Source: Pelargonium cotyledonis (lineage: Eukaryota > Streptophyta > Magnoliopsida > Geraniales > Geraniaceae). Taken from it: 22,703 nt of DNA. Of the stretch, positions 1-10,468 are shown piece by piece. Below the pieces are notes generated by a model. It did not search any database. It worked only from the letters and a program-made list of their open reading frames with translations, and was not told the origin of the DNA. Every line of letters begins with the position of its first letter. Positions within the stretch are counted from its first letter, which is position 1. The translations under genes were made by a program, and so were the position numbers. Location of the stretch: the NCBI GenBank assembly GCA_036897625.1, contig JAYMTA010000966.1, positions 1-22,703 on the forward strand. Reading direction: 5' to 3'.

Positions 1-1102
1 GCAGCCTAGTGCTCATCCATAACATCGTTAGTTACATGTCAAAAAGACAAAAATACCCCCCATTTTTTATTTTTTATTTATAAATATAAATAGTAATAAA
101 AAAAGAAGAACAGATATGGGTTACAGTCCTCCAAGCTCCGACGTGGGCTTCTCTCGAGTTGTGAGCTCCGCCGCCGTCGAACCATGGCGATGGCGTCCTC
201 GAGCGAAGACCACGACCAGATCTCGGTTCGAGCTCAACCTTCCAACGTCCACGTCGACCACGTCTGTTGCATAGCCTCCACCCGGCCCCGCCGCCCTCGC
301 CTCCTACGCCATTCGACCGCCCTCCGTCCTCGCCTCCAGATCTGGTCCATGGCTGGAATCGCGAGCTCATCCGGCGTTACATCGAACTCGTTTGGCGTTA
401 CAGCGAGCTCCGTCTCCTCGAGTCGTCTCCAACGAGTTAAGTCATCTGATTTTTGTCTCTAATTTGCCTCCAGCAAGGTTTCTGATTTGCTTTGGCCTCA
501 GATCTACATGATGGTGGGCTTGGTGATTCTTCGTCTCCGGCGATGTGGCAAGGAGGTCGGTGGCTCTTCGTCTTCACGGCCGATGTGGTTGTGGAAACAA
601 ATCTGAACCAGATTTGAAACCAGATTTGAACAAAATTAGTGTTTGGAATAGGTTAGTTTTTGGATTATGGATAGTATTTTGTCTGCTTTTAGTGTTCGGT
701 TTGTTCATAAAATAAATGAATTAGTAAAATAAAATTCAACAAAATTAATATTTTGGGAAGAGTTTGAAGATTTCGGTAAAAGTTTAAAGAAACAAGAAGG
801 ATGAAGAGCACAAGGATAAATTAGGTATTTTAAAAAAAAATTGAACATGTGAACAATACATGATCCACTTAAACGAATTTTTTATTAGTTTTAATTGACA
901 TGACACTAGACTGTATAGTTTAGCATAGTCGAAAGTTATAAAAAATACTTCAGGAGCGCAACGAGCAAAATATATATAGTTTAGGGGTGCCAGTGCCATC
1001 TGCAATTCCTTCATTTTTTTTATTATAAAAAAAAATTATGTTTTGCAATTGAATTTGATGACTTTTATATTATGTACTGTGAAAATAAATTTGAGTTTGA
1101 TT
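1..1102. other. Non-genic flank with a GC-rich patch
   Basis: AT-rich DNA with one GC-rich island at about 120-600. A TATA-like run lies at about 78-93, and an open frame of 92 codons follows from the ATG at 184. That peptide is Ser/Arg-rich, matches no family I know, and the opposite strand is equally open, so I do not call a gene. The short direct repeat AACCAGATTTG occurs twice at about 606-628. The part from about 780 to 1020 reads like common dispersed plant repeat sequence, with long A and T runs. The island could be the edge of an upstream gene or of a transposable element; the window does not decide this. Confidence 0.35.
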
Positions 1103-1120
1103 AAGTGGTAGATGATTTTA
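1103..1120. repeat. 18-bp target site duplication, left copy
   Basis: AAGTGGTAGATGATTTTA; identical to 1894-1911 and flanking the retroposon between them. Confidence 0.85.
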
Positions 1121-1893
1121 TTGGGAATGAAAACACATGAAACTTAGCAAACAATAGATACTCAAAAGTATGTCGCCTCTTTCTATGCTAGGGTTTGAGG
1201 TACTATTGCAGCCGTCTTTGGCGGCTCTGTCATCGGAGCTTCGCCTTCTGCTCACCATCTCTACTCTCTATGTTTTCTCTGCCCAACCGGAGTTCCGCCC
1301 TCTGCTCACCACTTGATTTCACAGTCGGTGTCACCAGTAGACGCTGGAGTCCAAGCAACGCACCGTATTCACCATATATGGGTCTTACCAGCATCCGTCG
1401 TCACTACTATTTTCACTGCCGAAAATTGCAGCTTTGCCGCTTATCATTTTTTGGTAGTTCTTTAGTTTTTTAGTTGTTTCTTATGTGGTCTGTCTTCCCT
1501 TGTTGGAAGTTTGTTGGTGCATATTTATTGGTAGTTTTGGTATGTCTTCTCTCATTAGAAATGGTTGCTATGATGATTCACGGTCCAATATGGATAGTAA
1601 AGCCTGAGATAGTTTGTCAGGTCTCGCGTTAGGTACCGGGAGGCCAGGATTGGTCTGTTGTCTTGGAGGTTTTTTTATTTTATGTTTGGTTATGGCTCGT
1701 TCCTTGTTGGTCTTTATGATGTAATCGAGACTATGTTCGCAGCCATGAGGTCAGGAATCAACGATGTAGGAGCTTGGGTTCGCTTAGTCGTTACTTCTAT
1801 GTTCTGGTTCATTTTAATTATATCAGTATGTCTAGATGTATTGAAATTTGAGTATTAATAAATTTAAGATTTACTCAAAAAAAAAGAAAAAAA
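1121..1893 (+). mobile_element. Poly(A)-tailed LINE-like retroposon, truncated or internally deleted
   Basis: A 773-bp insertion is bounded by a perfect 18-bp direct repeat, AAGTGGTAGATGATTTTA, at 1103-1120 and 1894-1911. Its right end is a poly(A) tail (about 1877-1893) preceded by TTAATAAATTTAAG. This matches the layout of plant LINE 3' ends and of target-primed reverse transcription: long target duplication, 3' poly(A), + orientation. No reverse transcriptase motif is readable, so the element cannot move itself. The left part (about 1170-1400, beginning near AGGGTTTGAGG) is richer in GC and resembles a LINE 5' leader, so this may be a 5'-3' deletion derivative rather than a simple 5' truncation. 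A processed pseudogene of an unknown transcript remains possible. Confidence 0.7.
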
Positions 1894-1911
1894 AAGTGGT
1901 AGATGATTTTA
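1894..1911. repeat. 18-bp target site duplication, right copy
   Basis: Exact copy of 1103-1120, directly after the poly(A) tail of the retroposon. Confidence 0.85.
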
Positions 1912-1963
1912 ATTTGAAATTAAGAAGAGGAGGAGAAAATCAAATAAAAATTAGAAAATACAT

Positions 1964-2449
1964 ATGGTTAGTGTGAATATATGTGGTATGGATAGTATAT
2001 ATATCACGATGGGATGGTTGGAGTATAACGAATCAACGGATAGGATGGGCTCCGAAGTATTTGTAACAGTTCCATTTCCAGTTCCACCACTCCAAATCAT
2101 TTCAATTTTCAACCCAACCTCTTCCTTCACAGGTCACACACAACATCACAATTCACTACCGGTCTCTTATCCTCTGCAACCGCCGCACAAACCAACCAGA
2201 TCTCTCACCGTCAGTGCTCGCCACACCCCGTGGGTCCCTCAAATCGACGGTTCTCACCTCCGCTCCGTTTTAGATTTCTTTTATTTTTGCCTCCAAACAC
2301 CAGATTTTCAATCAACACAGAACAGAACTCGCCACACTCGTCTGTTCCTTCTCCTTCCAATTCCGTCTCCTCGACTCGTCTCGTCTCCTCCTTCTGACTC
2401 ACTGCAGGTGCAGAGCAGCATTTGGTTCCAAAGCTTGGGAACCGCAGAA
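1964..2449 (+). promoter_or_regulatory. Proximal promoter and leader of the capping-protein gene
   Basis: The region upstream of the ATG at 2450 changes from AT-rich to a pyrimidine-rich, CT-repeat-like stretch (about 2090-2400), typical of a plant 5' leader. A TGGGCT Site II-type hexamer lies at 2046-2051. No convincing TATA box is positioned near the presumed leader. The start of transcription cannot be fixed by eye. An open frame through this stretch is not coding in my view. Confidence 0.4.
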
Positions 2450-5400
2450 ATGGCGGAGGAAGAGTATGAGGGATCGGAACTTAGCGACTCGCAGAAGTTG
2501 GAGATCGCCAAATGGTTCCTGCTCAATGCTCCTGCCGGCGAAATCAAATACATCGCCAAAGGTCATTTCTCATTTTCTTACTCCATCTCTATCTCACTTA
2601 CTCGCTCCGTTTCTCAATTTTCGCTGATTCGCTCCGTCATTTATGCGCTCGTCTGTATCGATTGACGAGTTTCTGTTTCGTTTTTTTCCTTTCAGATTTG
2701 CGATCGGTTCTGGATGACGATCGCGTGTACAACGAGGCGGCAGCGGAATCGTTTCCGCAGTACAATAAAATGCACATGATTTGCCTTGAAATGCCTAGCC
2801 GATGCGGTGAAGTATGTTTCAGATTCAGTCCTTGTTTCTGTAAATGATACATTTCATCTTTGGAATTGTTAATTTTCATCTATTAGGGTTTTATCTTATC
2901 CATTTTGAGCTTTAATGCGTTTTTAAAAGTTGTTACTTAGGGTATAATGTTATCTATTTCGAGCTTCAGTGCCTGTTGGTACTTTTAGGAGTTATGGGGG
3001 TAGGTTATGTCAATTTACATTTTTGATGTTAGGTCAAGTAGTTGAGTATAGGTTAACAAGAATGGTACTGTAAACCAACCTAAACAAATTAGTTCATTTT
3101 ATATTGGAATTTGTAGCATTGCAATTGTTCTTTTATGAAGGGGATGATCGAGTATTACACTTACCAAAATTAAATTCGTATTCCCCTCATTGCATTTCTG
3201 ATATTTACTTCTCAATGGACATACTTTGCATTTTATTTTCTTTCCAAACTAGTTCCGAGAGTAACAGATTTAATTGCTATGCATTTATTTGGAAGCCAGA
3301 ATCCTGATTGATGTCAGTTTTATATGTCACTTTCTGTTGGCAGGTGATGATAACCTCCTTCGGGGAGCTTGATGGAAATAGTTATCTTGATCCGAGGAAT
3401 GCTCAAGTTGCTATAGTGGACCATGTAAACCAAGTAAGATATGTTCTTAATCAAGAATCTTGCTCACTTTGGCTACTTGCAAAAAAGCTACTACTTAGTT
3501 ATGAAATTTTTGCCATAGTCTTTGTTAAGGTGAGTCATGAATGTAGTGGATGACATGATCTTCCATACTTCAACATACTCATTTTGGATTTCTTTAGTTG
3601 ACAATGAAATCCCTAAAAAAGGCAAGGAAAGAGAAAATTGAATCACTCATTTTATTATTTTGCATATATTCAGTACCATAAGTTTCTTTGATTGTATTAA
3701 TTTTTATTTAATTTGTGATGGAGACTGTTGGTCTAGATCAGAAACACTTGTAAATCATACTTATTCATTTCTTGTTTCTTGCTTATAAAATCTTCCATGC
3801 TCTCTAGTTCTTATTTTCTTTGAATTTGTTTAACATTATATTGTGTTTAATTTTTGTTGTTAATTTCTTTCCTTAGCTTTCATCTCCTTTTTAGTATAAT
3901 AACATGCTAAATTGATCCAGGTTTGTACAGACGTGAGACCTGCAACTGATGAGGAACTTTCATCTGCATATGTTGAAGAATTTCGGTATGGTTTACAGCT
4001 CTCTGTTTATCCATAGTGTAAAATTCTTTTTGACTGATTTCAGTTTGAGCTCAGACATAGTAACCTCAAACATCTCACTAAGCATTTGTAGTTGATATAG
4101 AAAGCTAATGAAATTTAAATATTCTTTTTATGTGTGGGCATGCAATGAGAAAGGAAAGGAAAATGAATTATGTTATTCTTGAAACGTTGTGTATATTTAT
4201 TTACTGGTATTCCATTACAAAGTGAATCTTAAATTATGACTTGTAGTTGGTTTTAAATTTTTTGAAATGTCTCATTTTAATACGCCAGGTATCATTTCTT
4301 TCTTTCCACTTATGGAGTGGAATAAAAATGTGGGCCTGCTGAAATGAATTTATTGTCTATATTCTCATTCTTTTTCTTTTTGGCTGTCTAATAGTGAAAG
4401 ATACTACCTTCACAATTCCCTTCATTATGTTAAATGCAAGCAGTGTTAATTTTCATTAATTTCGATTTTCGATCCTATATTTGGTGATCTATCATCTAAT
4501 CGACATTTAATTTATGTAGTTATTTTTATAGTATGCTACTGCTCATGAGAGCTGTGCAATTTATAATTTCTGTTTAATTTGAATGTACATGGTTCGCATT
4601 TAAGACCTTGAACGGGAAGAATATGTGTTCTATAATTTATGTTATTATGTTGAATTAAAACAAATCTGGGATTTTTGCCGGTTGAAGTGATGTCATATAG
4701 ATGTTGCTTTTTTTTTCTCTTCCTTATTAATGCCATTTTCATTATGGCAGATGTGCTCTAGATGCTGAGATACTAAAGTATGTTGGTGAAGTTTATCCAA
4801 AAGGTTTTTGTTCAGTCTACTGTGTAAATGGGAAGGATGTGGAGGAACCAGGGTCTGATTTTGAGCTTGTTGTGGTGATTTGTGCTGCTAGACACAGCCC
4901 ACAGAATTTCTGGTTTGTGAAAATCTGTCAAATTACATTTTCTTCTCTTTTGTTAAACTAATGTGCTATTATATTTGGCTGTTTCCTCCGTGCTTCATTG
5001 CTATTTAACTGTAGAGTGGCTTTGGGGATGAGTTACTATTTGTTGCTGTTCTTGTTTGTTTTCATGGTATGGTTTAGTTGCAGCCTTGCAGGATCGGACA
5101 CTGTCGTAGATTTTGTCGAAGATCTAATTACAGATATAGACATAAATAGATATCAATTGAAATTTGTTATTGTATGTCAAATAGGAAAATGACTCTGTTG
5201 TAGCCTATATGCACAGTGTAAAGTTTAATGCATGAATATCAAGAAAAATCAAGTTCAATCAAGATCATCAAGAAATTATGAATTTAACATGGTATTAGGG
5301 TCTATTGATCCTCTATTTTGACAGTCTATTGAGTCTTCCTTATTTTTGGTAGTAGTCCTGGGTTGCTTGCCCAATCAATACTTTTATTCTTTCTTCTTCA

Positions 5401-8400
5401 TCAGTTAATGAAAAAAGTTCAACTTATTTTTCTGATCTATTGTTTTTTCAATTATTATTATTGCTCTACATGCAAAAGCTTATGCTTGCTTGTGAGGGGA
5501 GTATCTCATAAACAAGCTAGCCCTAGTCTCTTTTTCTGGCGCCTTTCTTTTCATAGCTGGTCTTCTTTCTCTTCAACTTTTCTTTTTCTTAAGCTACTTT
5601 CATGCTAGCAACAAACCTCATCGTTCAAGTTCAGGTTTTTTTTTTTTTTTTGGTTAAACCATGGGTTTCTTGAGAGGGCCCGCGCACCATTGGCGGTTGG
5701 CACCTTTAAGCCGTTTTACCACACCCAGACTAATCCCATTCGGAGCTGGTCCTGGGGTTAAGGTTTTGCGCTCCTCCCAATCGCGGCTGTGGGGGATCGC
5801 AAGTTCAGGTTTTGGATAGGGAGTAGTATTAGGTGGTGATAGTTATGGGTCAAATTTTCATCATTATCACCGTTATCTTCCCACCTAGTTCCACTGTTTT
5901 TATTTATTGTTCTTTACTTGTTTTAGTTTGAGCCTTTGAGGGGAGTGTTGAAGAAGTAGTTGTAATTCAGTTAGATGTCTAATTAGAATTAGATTCAAAC
6001 TTGTTATGAATATCAAGAAGAAAGAATTTAGCATCAAGAAATTCATAAATTTACCAGATTCCAAGGAACTTTGCAAGTTTTGGCACCATATTGGATAATT
6101 TTGGGTCTTTCATAATCTAATTGGAAGTCCTAAACCCAAAAAGGAGAGAACAAGAAATAAAGATATTATGTCAAGTTGTTTAGTGGAATTGAAATTGACT
6201 CCATTGAAGGCGATTGGACCAATAAGATAATAGATTTAAATCCTTGCTCATGCTCTCAAGGTTTACTACTTGGAACTTGGAAAAGGATAGGTCGTATATT
6301 CAGCTTAGAAGAAATTGCCTATGCACTTTGAAGCTGCCTACCCCTCCTCATCAAATGTTAATGCTTGAAAATCTAACTGGTGGGTTTCCTAGAAGAAATT
6401 AGAATTCCAATTCTAGACCTTTTCCTTTAAAACATTTCTTTTTTGAACTAACAAAGTAGTATATTTGTAGGGAAACATATTGTATTGGATTCCTAAACAG
6501 GCTGTTCAGGAAACTTTCATTGCACTTTTAAAATCTGAAGCTCCATGGTCAAGTATATAGAATCTGACTAGATTTACTACTTGCTGAATTTCATCTAACA
6601 GGGAATTTTCAAATTATAGTTATGCTATCAATGGCAAAGCTTCGCTGTCAATGAGCTCTGCTTCATAAATTTGGTGTTATAGGTCCCCCATTCTTCCATT
6701 AATCATCCTTTACACGGTCAGGGATGTGAATTGCTGAGTATTTGAGAAATTATGCGGTATACTGTCAATACCTGTACTCTTGGATATTCTTGCCTATAGT
6801 CAACCTTGAACATATAAGTTTCCTTATTTACCCTTTATGACAATGTATATCACTTGTGTAGGATGTAATAAAGTAAATTAAAAGTATATTGAATATAGGG
6901 TGATTGTGAGTGCATTTTAATTTGGTGCTGAAAGAACTTGTGCTGTAAAATTGGCTTGTTATTTTAGGGCATACAATTATAATAAGTTCTTTGTTGATAC
7001 ATGTTGTATTGTTGCTTTTCTACCGTACCAGAAGACCTTTGGGCTTCAAGGATAGTATCTTGAAACAGTTCCACTTTCGTATGGCTAATTAATATTCTAT
7101 TTGCATCTGGTGTAGCAATGGGAGTTGGCGCTCTGTATGGAACATTGAGTTCAAGGATGAGTTACAAATAATTGAACTAAAAGGCAAAATTCAGGTACAT
7201 CTCAATTTTTTTTTTCATTGTTCTAGGTTTGTGGCTTCAGGTGCTCCATGCAACCCTTGGTCTCTGGTTACTCTATACACGATAAATATGCAATAATCAA
7301 TATTTCTGCCTTCTCTTCTTTCAGGTTGTTGCTCATTATTTTGAAGAGGGAAATGTGCAGCTAGATACAAAAAATGCATTCAGAGATTCAACAATTATTC
7401 AGGTCACTATAATTTCATATCTTTTGTTCAGTCCTTTGGCATGGTTTCTCAGTTCTATTTCTTCTTTGTTGTTAAAATTACTGTTCTCTCTAATATACTC
7501 GTAAACACGTATAAAGGATAAAATGTTGTAATTTGATTTGTGAACCTTAGGGTAGACAATGGAGTTACTATGTGTAGAGCCTTCTTGGATGAAAATAAAA
7601 ATGATTGGTATTTTTGGTGGCAAAAGGTCGTCCTTTCTGGTTTTGTTGGCCTGATAGTTTTTAAAGAACGGGTTACAACTTAAAACATGTTGATTACTCC
7701 ACCCGTCCCAAAACTTGTCAACTTTACTTTTTTTGTTAGTTTGAATTTCCAACAGTATCCCTAAGTTAACAACTTTGTTAGAACCCCTTGAGTTTGTCAC
7801 AACAAGGCTCATGGGGTTTAAAGGAGAAAGTCCAAAATCCCAACTGACTTATCCTTAGATTTTATAAATTTGGTTAAGTGGAGACTTATTTTGGGACGGA
7901 AGAAATTCTATTTATCCTGTATGATAATTCGAAACTCAGGTCTAGACCACTTTTCCCGACGTTCAAGAATAGAAAATGCTACTATTGAATCTTTTGTTGA
8001 CTTTTAGTTCTCACTTGATTAAATTTTCAATAAAAAATCGAGCAACTTAATAGCCCATATAATTTAGTGCCACTGTGCCAGAGGATGCTGTTATATCATT
8101 TTCTCCATAATAACTTTCCTAATGGTCTACTGACTGCTATCATGAGAGAGGTTATTGTTATGCTTTCTTGTGATGAACCATTTATTGGAAATCTGTTCAC
8201 TTGTTGATACTTAACATACATGCTTCAGGCAATGCACCTGAACAGTTGCTCTTGATTAGTAGTACTCTTTTATAGGTATTACATTGCACATTATTGATTT
8301 CTTATTAACTCACTTCAGTCGCCTGAAGATTGTGCAATTAGCATTGCCAACATTATTCGTCATCACGAGTCGGAGTACATGGCATCTCTTCAGGTTTTCA

Positions 8401-9210
8401 AATTTTCAATTTATCTCTTTCCTTGTTGCTTGTTTTGTTAAAGCTTGTTACTGATGCAATATTCTGGCAGGGTTCCTATTCAAAATTGCCAGATACCACT
8501 TTCAAGGTACTAGTTACATTGGAATATTATATTTTTCTTTTCTTTTGTCAGAAGAAAAGTGACGTCAGAATATCTCATGAGATTGCAAAGTAATGCCCTG
8601 CTTGTTTATGAATTACTAGGTTCTTGTGTAGCTATTGCAGGTATAGGCCTTGGGGACTGGGAGTTATAGATTATGTAGTTGGATATTAAACACTCAATGT
8701 ATGAGCTTAAAACTCATACTATTAGGTTCATGTTGTGGTGCCTCTCTGCTAAAAAAACATCAGTAACTTGAGTGCATTACTTTGGATTCCCTATGTGGTC
8801 TCGGCTTTGAGCCTCTCTGGTGACGGTATACTATATATAAATAGCCGATAAAAGAAAAAAAAACTGGATGTATAAAGTAATATTCATCCACCCATCCCCT
8901 GATACTCTCCTGCTACTGACTTGGGAATCAATTAGCATTTGTAGAGTACTAATTTTTCATACAAGGTAAGGTTCTGCATGAAGCTACTGGGCATGTTTGT
9001 AGGTATCTACTGGGATAAATGTTTATAATTCTGTTTATCTCACTTTCGAGACGATGCCAACTTATTTGTGAAACCTATGTTGTACTGCAGGATCTACGTA
9101 GGAAACTTCCAGTTACACGAACCCTATTCCCATGGCAGAACACTCATCAATTGAGTCTTGCAACTCTTGCAAGAGACATCACGAAACAACTTGCAGTAGT
9201 CAAAAAGTGA
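2450..9210 (+). CDS. CPA: F-actin-capping protein subunit alpha (CAPZA/CPA family), 10 exons, 310 aa
   Basis: Alpha subunit of the heterodimeric actin capping protein, which with the beta subunit blocks barbed ends of actin filaments in the cytoplasm. Exons read from the sequence: 2450-2561, 2696-2811, 3344-3433, 3921-3985, 4751-4912, 7116-7194, 7325-7402, 8319-8393, 8471-8506, 9091-9210. All junctions are GT-AG and keep the frame; the joined product is 310 aa, near the usual plant length. It starts MAEEEYEGSELSDSQK. Both family signatures are visible: AHYFEEGNV (residues 211-219) and FKDLRRKLPVTR (270-281). The C-terminal end, about residues 283-310, would be the actin-binding tentacle. The ATG at 2450 is chosen because the N-terminus from there (KWFLLNAPAGEI) aligns with the family. 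Intron 5 (2.2 kb) and intron 7 contain transposons; no coding damage is seen. Confidence 0.96.
5196..5289 (+). repeat. 5' LTR of the TRIM-like element
   Basis: Begins TGTTG and ends ACA just before the tRNA-Met primer-binding-like site at 5290. Its right half matches the right half of 5946-6056; the left half is poorly conserved. Confidence 0.55.
5640..5799 (-). mobile_element. SINE-like retroposon, nested in the TRIM-like element
   Basis: A 160-bp insertion lies between perfect 14-bp direct repeats CAAGTTCAGGTTTT (5626-5639 and 5800-5813). The left end is a run of T, which is the poly(A) tail of an element in minus orientation. The body is GC-rich and unlike the surrounding intron. On the minus strand, a box A-like segment (complement of 5768-5784) and a box B-like AGCTCCGAATGGG (complement of 5735-5747) have about the spacing of a tRNA-derived pol III promoter, though both are imperfect. 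It is younger than the LTR element it interrupts. The family is not identified. Confidence 0.72.
5946..6056 (+). repeat. 3' LTR of the TRIM-like element
   Basis: Starts TGTTGAAG immediately after the purine tract at 5938-5945 and ends TTACCA. It is 111 bp, against 94 bp for the left copy. Confidence 0.6.
7697..7908. mobile_element. Stowaway-like (Tc1/mariner) MITE in intron 7 of the capping-protein gene
   Basis: The left end CTCCACCCGTCCCAAAA, preceded by TA (7695-7696), is inverted at the right end as TTTTGGGACGGAAGAAA, with TA at 7909-7910. The GTCCC/GGGAC core and the TA target fit Stowaway elements; the outer bases at the right end are eroded, so the right boundary is approximate. There is no coding capacity. 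An open minus-strand frame crosses it but is not a gene. Confidence 0.65.
8640..8865 (+). repeat. Possible 3' tail of a retroposon in intron 9
   Basis: The stretch ends with TATATATAAATAG and then an A-rich tail (about 8852-8863), preceded by a GCCTCTCTGG-type segment. This resembles the 3' end of a LINE or SINE copy, but I found no convincing target duplication, so it is only a suggestion. Confidence 0.25.
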
Positions 9211-9480
9211 AAGTAAGCACGAAACCAAAAGCTGAGACATGTTTTCTGAGGTATCAGGTTGAGATAGATAATTGTTGCCTTATTGGTGCGATTGTATTTT
9301 GAAAATGTTTTTCATTTTATGGTCCGTCTTTTTACCTTTGCTCTATTCATTGTCATTATTGTGATTTAGTGTCCTGTATTGTTCATTGCATCTTGTGTAT
9401 AAAAGTAAAGAATTGTGGATATATTTCTTCTAGTGATGATAGTGTTTGTGATTGTAGAGAACTAGAATAGGAGAATTCCT
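9211..9480 (+). other. 3' UTR and downstream flank of the capping-protein gene
   Basis: AT-rich sequence with T-rich and TGTA-type motifs (TTGTATTTTG, TGTGTATAAAAGTAAAG) that are usual around plant poly(A) sites. No canonical single AATAAA site stands out, and the exact end of transcription is not visible. Confidence 0.4.
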
Positions 9481-9498
9481 TTGTGGTGAATCTGGGAA

Positions 9499-9517
9499 CC
9501 AACATTTGAAATGTTGG
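9499..9517. repeat. 19-nt perfect palindrome
   Basis: Arms CCAACATTT and AAATGTTGG around a central G, in the intergenic region. Probably part of the same decayed palindromic element as the hairpin at 9611-9646. Confidence 0.6.
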
Positions 9518-9610
9518 ATTTGAGCCAAATGCGATGTTTAGAAACCCCAAGAATTTGGATTTGGATTTGAGCTAAATCCAATCACATTCAAATCATGCAT
9601 AGAATGTGAG

Positions 9611-9646
9611 ATTTCAAATGACTGCACTTATCCTGTCATTTGAAAT
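9611..9646. repeat. Hairpin: 12-bp perfect arms, 12-nt loop
   Basis: ATTTCAAATGAC (9611-9622) and its exact complement GTCATTTGAAAT (9635-9646). The pairing continues imperfectly outwards (CATAGAATGTGAG against TCTATG). A third copy of ATTTCAAATGAC follows near 9690. This looks like a remnant of a MITE rather than a terminator. Confidence 0.55.
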
Positions 9647-9799
9647 TCTATGTTTTGCCAAATATTATATTTGTATTAAAAATATATTATTTCAAATGAC
9701 GAATTGATTTTATTTACAGACTATTTATATCGGATTATCATGCTATGAAATTACTTCACTTTTGGATAAACTTGGCTGATTAACAAGTACAAACCAAAA

Positions 9800-10110
9800 G
9801 AAAGGTGCTTTGAGATCTCAACCTATGAGAGCAACCATAACACTAGCAGGTTTTTTTAGTGGTAAGAAGATGCTTTCTTCACTCAGAATAACGTTACCCC
9901 AACACCTACATGATGAACTATATATAAAGGGAGTATTAACCGATTGCAGCTCTTCGAGCTCTGTTCTTTCTTCTCAACACGGAGATACATTTTCTTCATG
10001 TTTGTGATCAAGTTCCATCACATCTCTAATTCACTTCGATGTAATAAGAAGAATAATTATTAACACTGTCGCCTCTATCTTCTTCATTCAAAATTTATGA
10101 CGTTGTAAAC
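9800..10110 (+). promoter_or_regulatory. Promoter-like segment or solo-LTR candidate
   Basis: A strong TATA-type run TATATATAAA (9919-9928) is followed by a CT-rich stretch, an ATAAGAAGAATAA block and a CCTCTATCTTCTTCATTC end. This order is common in Copia LTRs (U3-R-U5), but I could not find TG/CA ends with a target duplication. A small open frame (65 codons) through it lacks any family resemblance. It could also be an upstream promoter for the next gene. Confidence 0.3.
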
Positions 10111-10313
10111 ACAACACAGTGGACTATAAGTCACATTAAATCCTTTGAAGAAAGTCATTTACCACATCAATTTTGAAGATAAATTTTAACAAAAATCAAT
10201 TTTTTCTGGCTTCCCTATTAATTATTCATTATTTAACTAATTTAGTAGATATGCATGAATTTTAACAATATTTTTAAACCGAAATTATAATTCTAAGTAA
10301 TCCATTCATAATT

Positions 10314-10468
10314 GAGTAAAATGTTTATCAGTTAACTGATAAAATTTTATATCAATTGCAACTTAACCATGCCATCAAATTTCACTTTTACCCACTCAAT
10401 GAGATGTCATCACATCATTAGTGCAACTGATATAAAGTTATATCAATAAACTGATACCCATTTTACTC
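10314..10468. mobile_element. Mutator-type MITE with 50-bp inverted ends and perfect 9-bp TSD
   Basis: The left end (10314-10363, starting GAGTAAAATG) is an imperfect inverted copy of the right end (about 10420-10468, ending CATTTTACTC). The two sides differ at a handful of positions over about 49 bp. Directly outside, TTCATAATT is repeated exactly at 10305-10313 and 10469-10477. A 9-bp target duplication with long terminal inverted repeats is the hallmark of Mutator-like elements. It is 155 bp, has no coding capacity, and sits about 180 bp upstream of the ATG of the HGSNAT-like gene, so probably in its promoter. Confidence 0.85.

Larger units (their letters stand above)
5196..6056 (+). mobile_element. 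Old TRIM-like (Copia-type, non-autonomous) LTR retrotransposon
   Basis: Within intron 5 of the capping-protein gene. A candidate 5' LTR (5196-5289) starts TGTTG and ends AACA. Directly after it comes TGGTATTAGGGT, close to the primer-binding site TGGTATCAGAGC that pairs with initiator tRNA-Met. A purine tract GAGGGGAG (5938-5945) is followed directly by TGTTGAAG, the start of the 3' LTR (5946-6056, ending TTACCA). The two LTRs share ATGAATATCAAGAA and CATCAAGAAATT but are otherwise diverged. Flanking 5-mers are GACTC (5191-5195) and GATTC (6057-6061), a one-mismatch target duplication. Total length is 861 bp, about 690 bp without the nested SINE, and no gag or pol is readable. This fits a TRIM. 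Divergence of the LTRs keeps confidence moderate. Confidence 0.65.

Noticed and set aside
184..462. 92-codon open frame in a GC-rich patch
   Set aside because: Ser/Arg-rich, no family resemblance, opposite strand equally open; openness is explained by base composition.
784..1014. 76-codon minus-strand frame
   Set aside because: Hydrophobic low-complexity peptide from AT-rich repeat DNA; no start context or family support.
1195..1473. 92-codon frame inside the 1121-1893 retroposon
   Set aside because: No reverse transcriptase or other retroelement motif; treated as non-coding element sequence.
1964..2450. In-frame extension upstream of the capping-protein ATG
   Set aside because: Pro/Ser/Thr-rich leader-like sequence; the family N-terminus starts at the ATG at 2450.
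7399..7812. 137-codon minus-strand frame
   Set aside because: Spans a splice donor, intron DNA and half of a MITE; no homology recognised.
9810..10007. 65-codon frame in the intergenic region
   Set aside because: No family resemblance; lies in the promoter or LTR-like segment.
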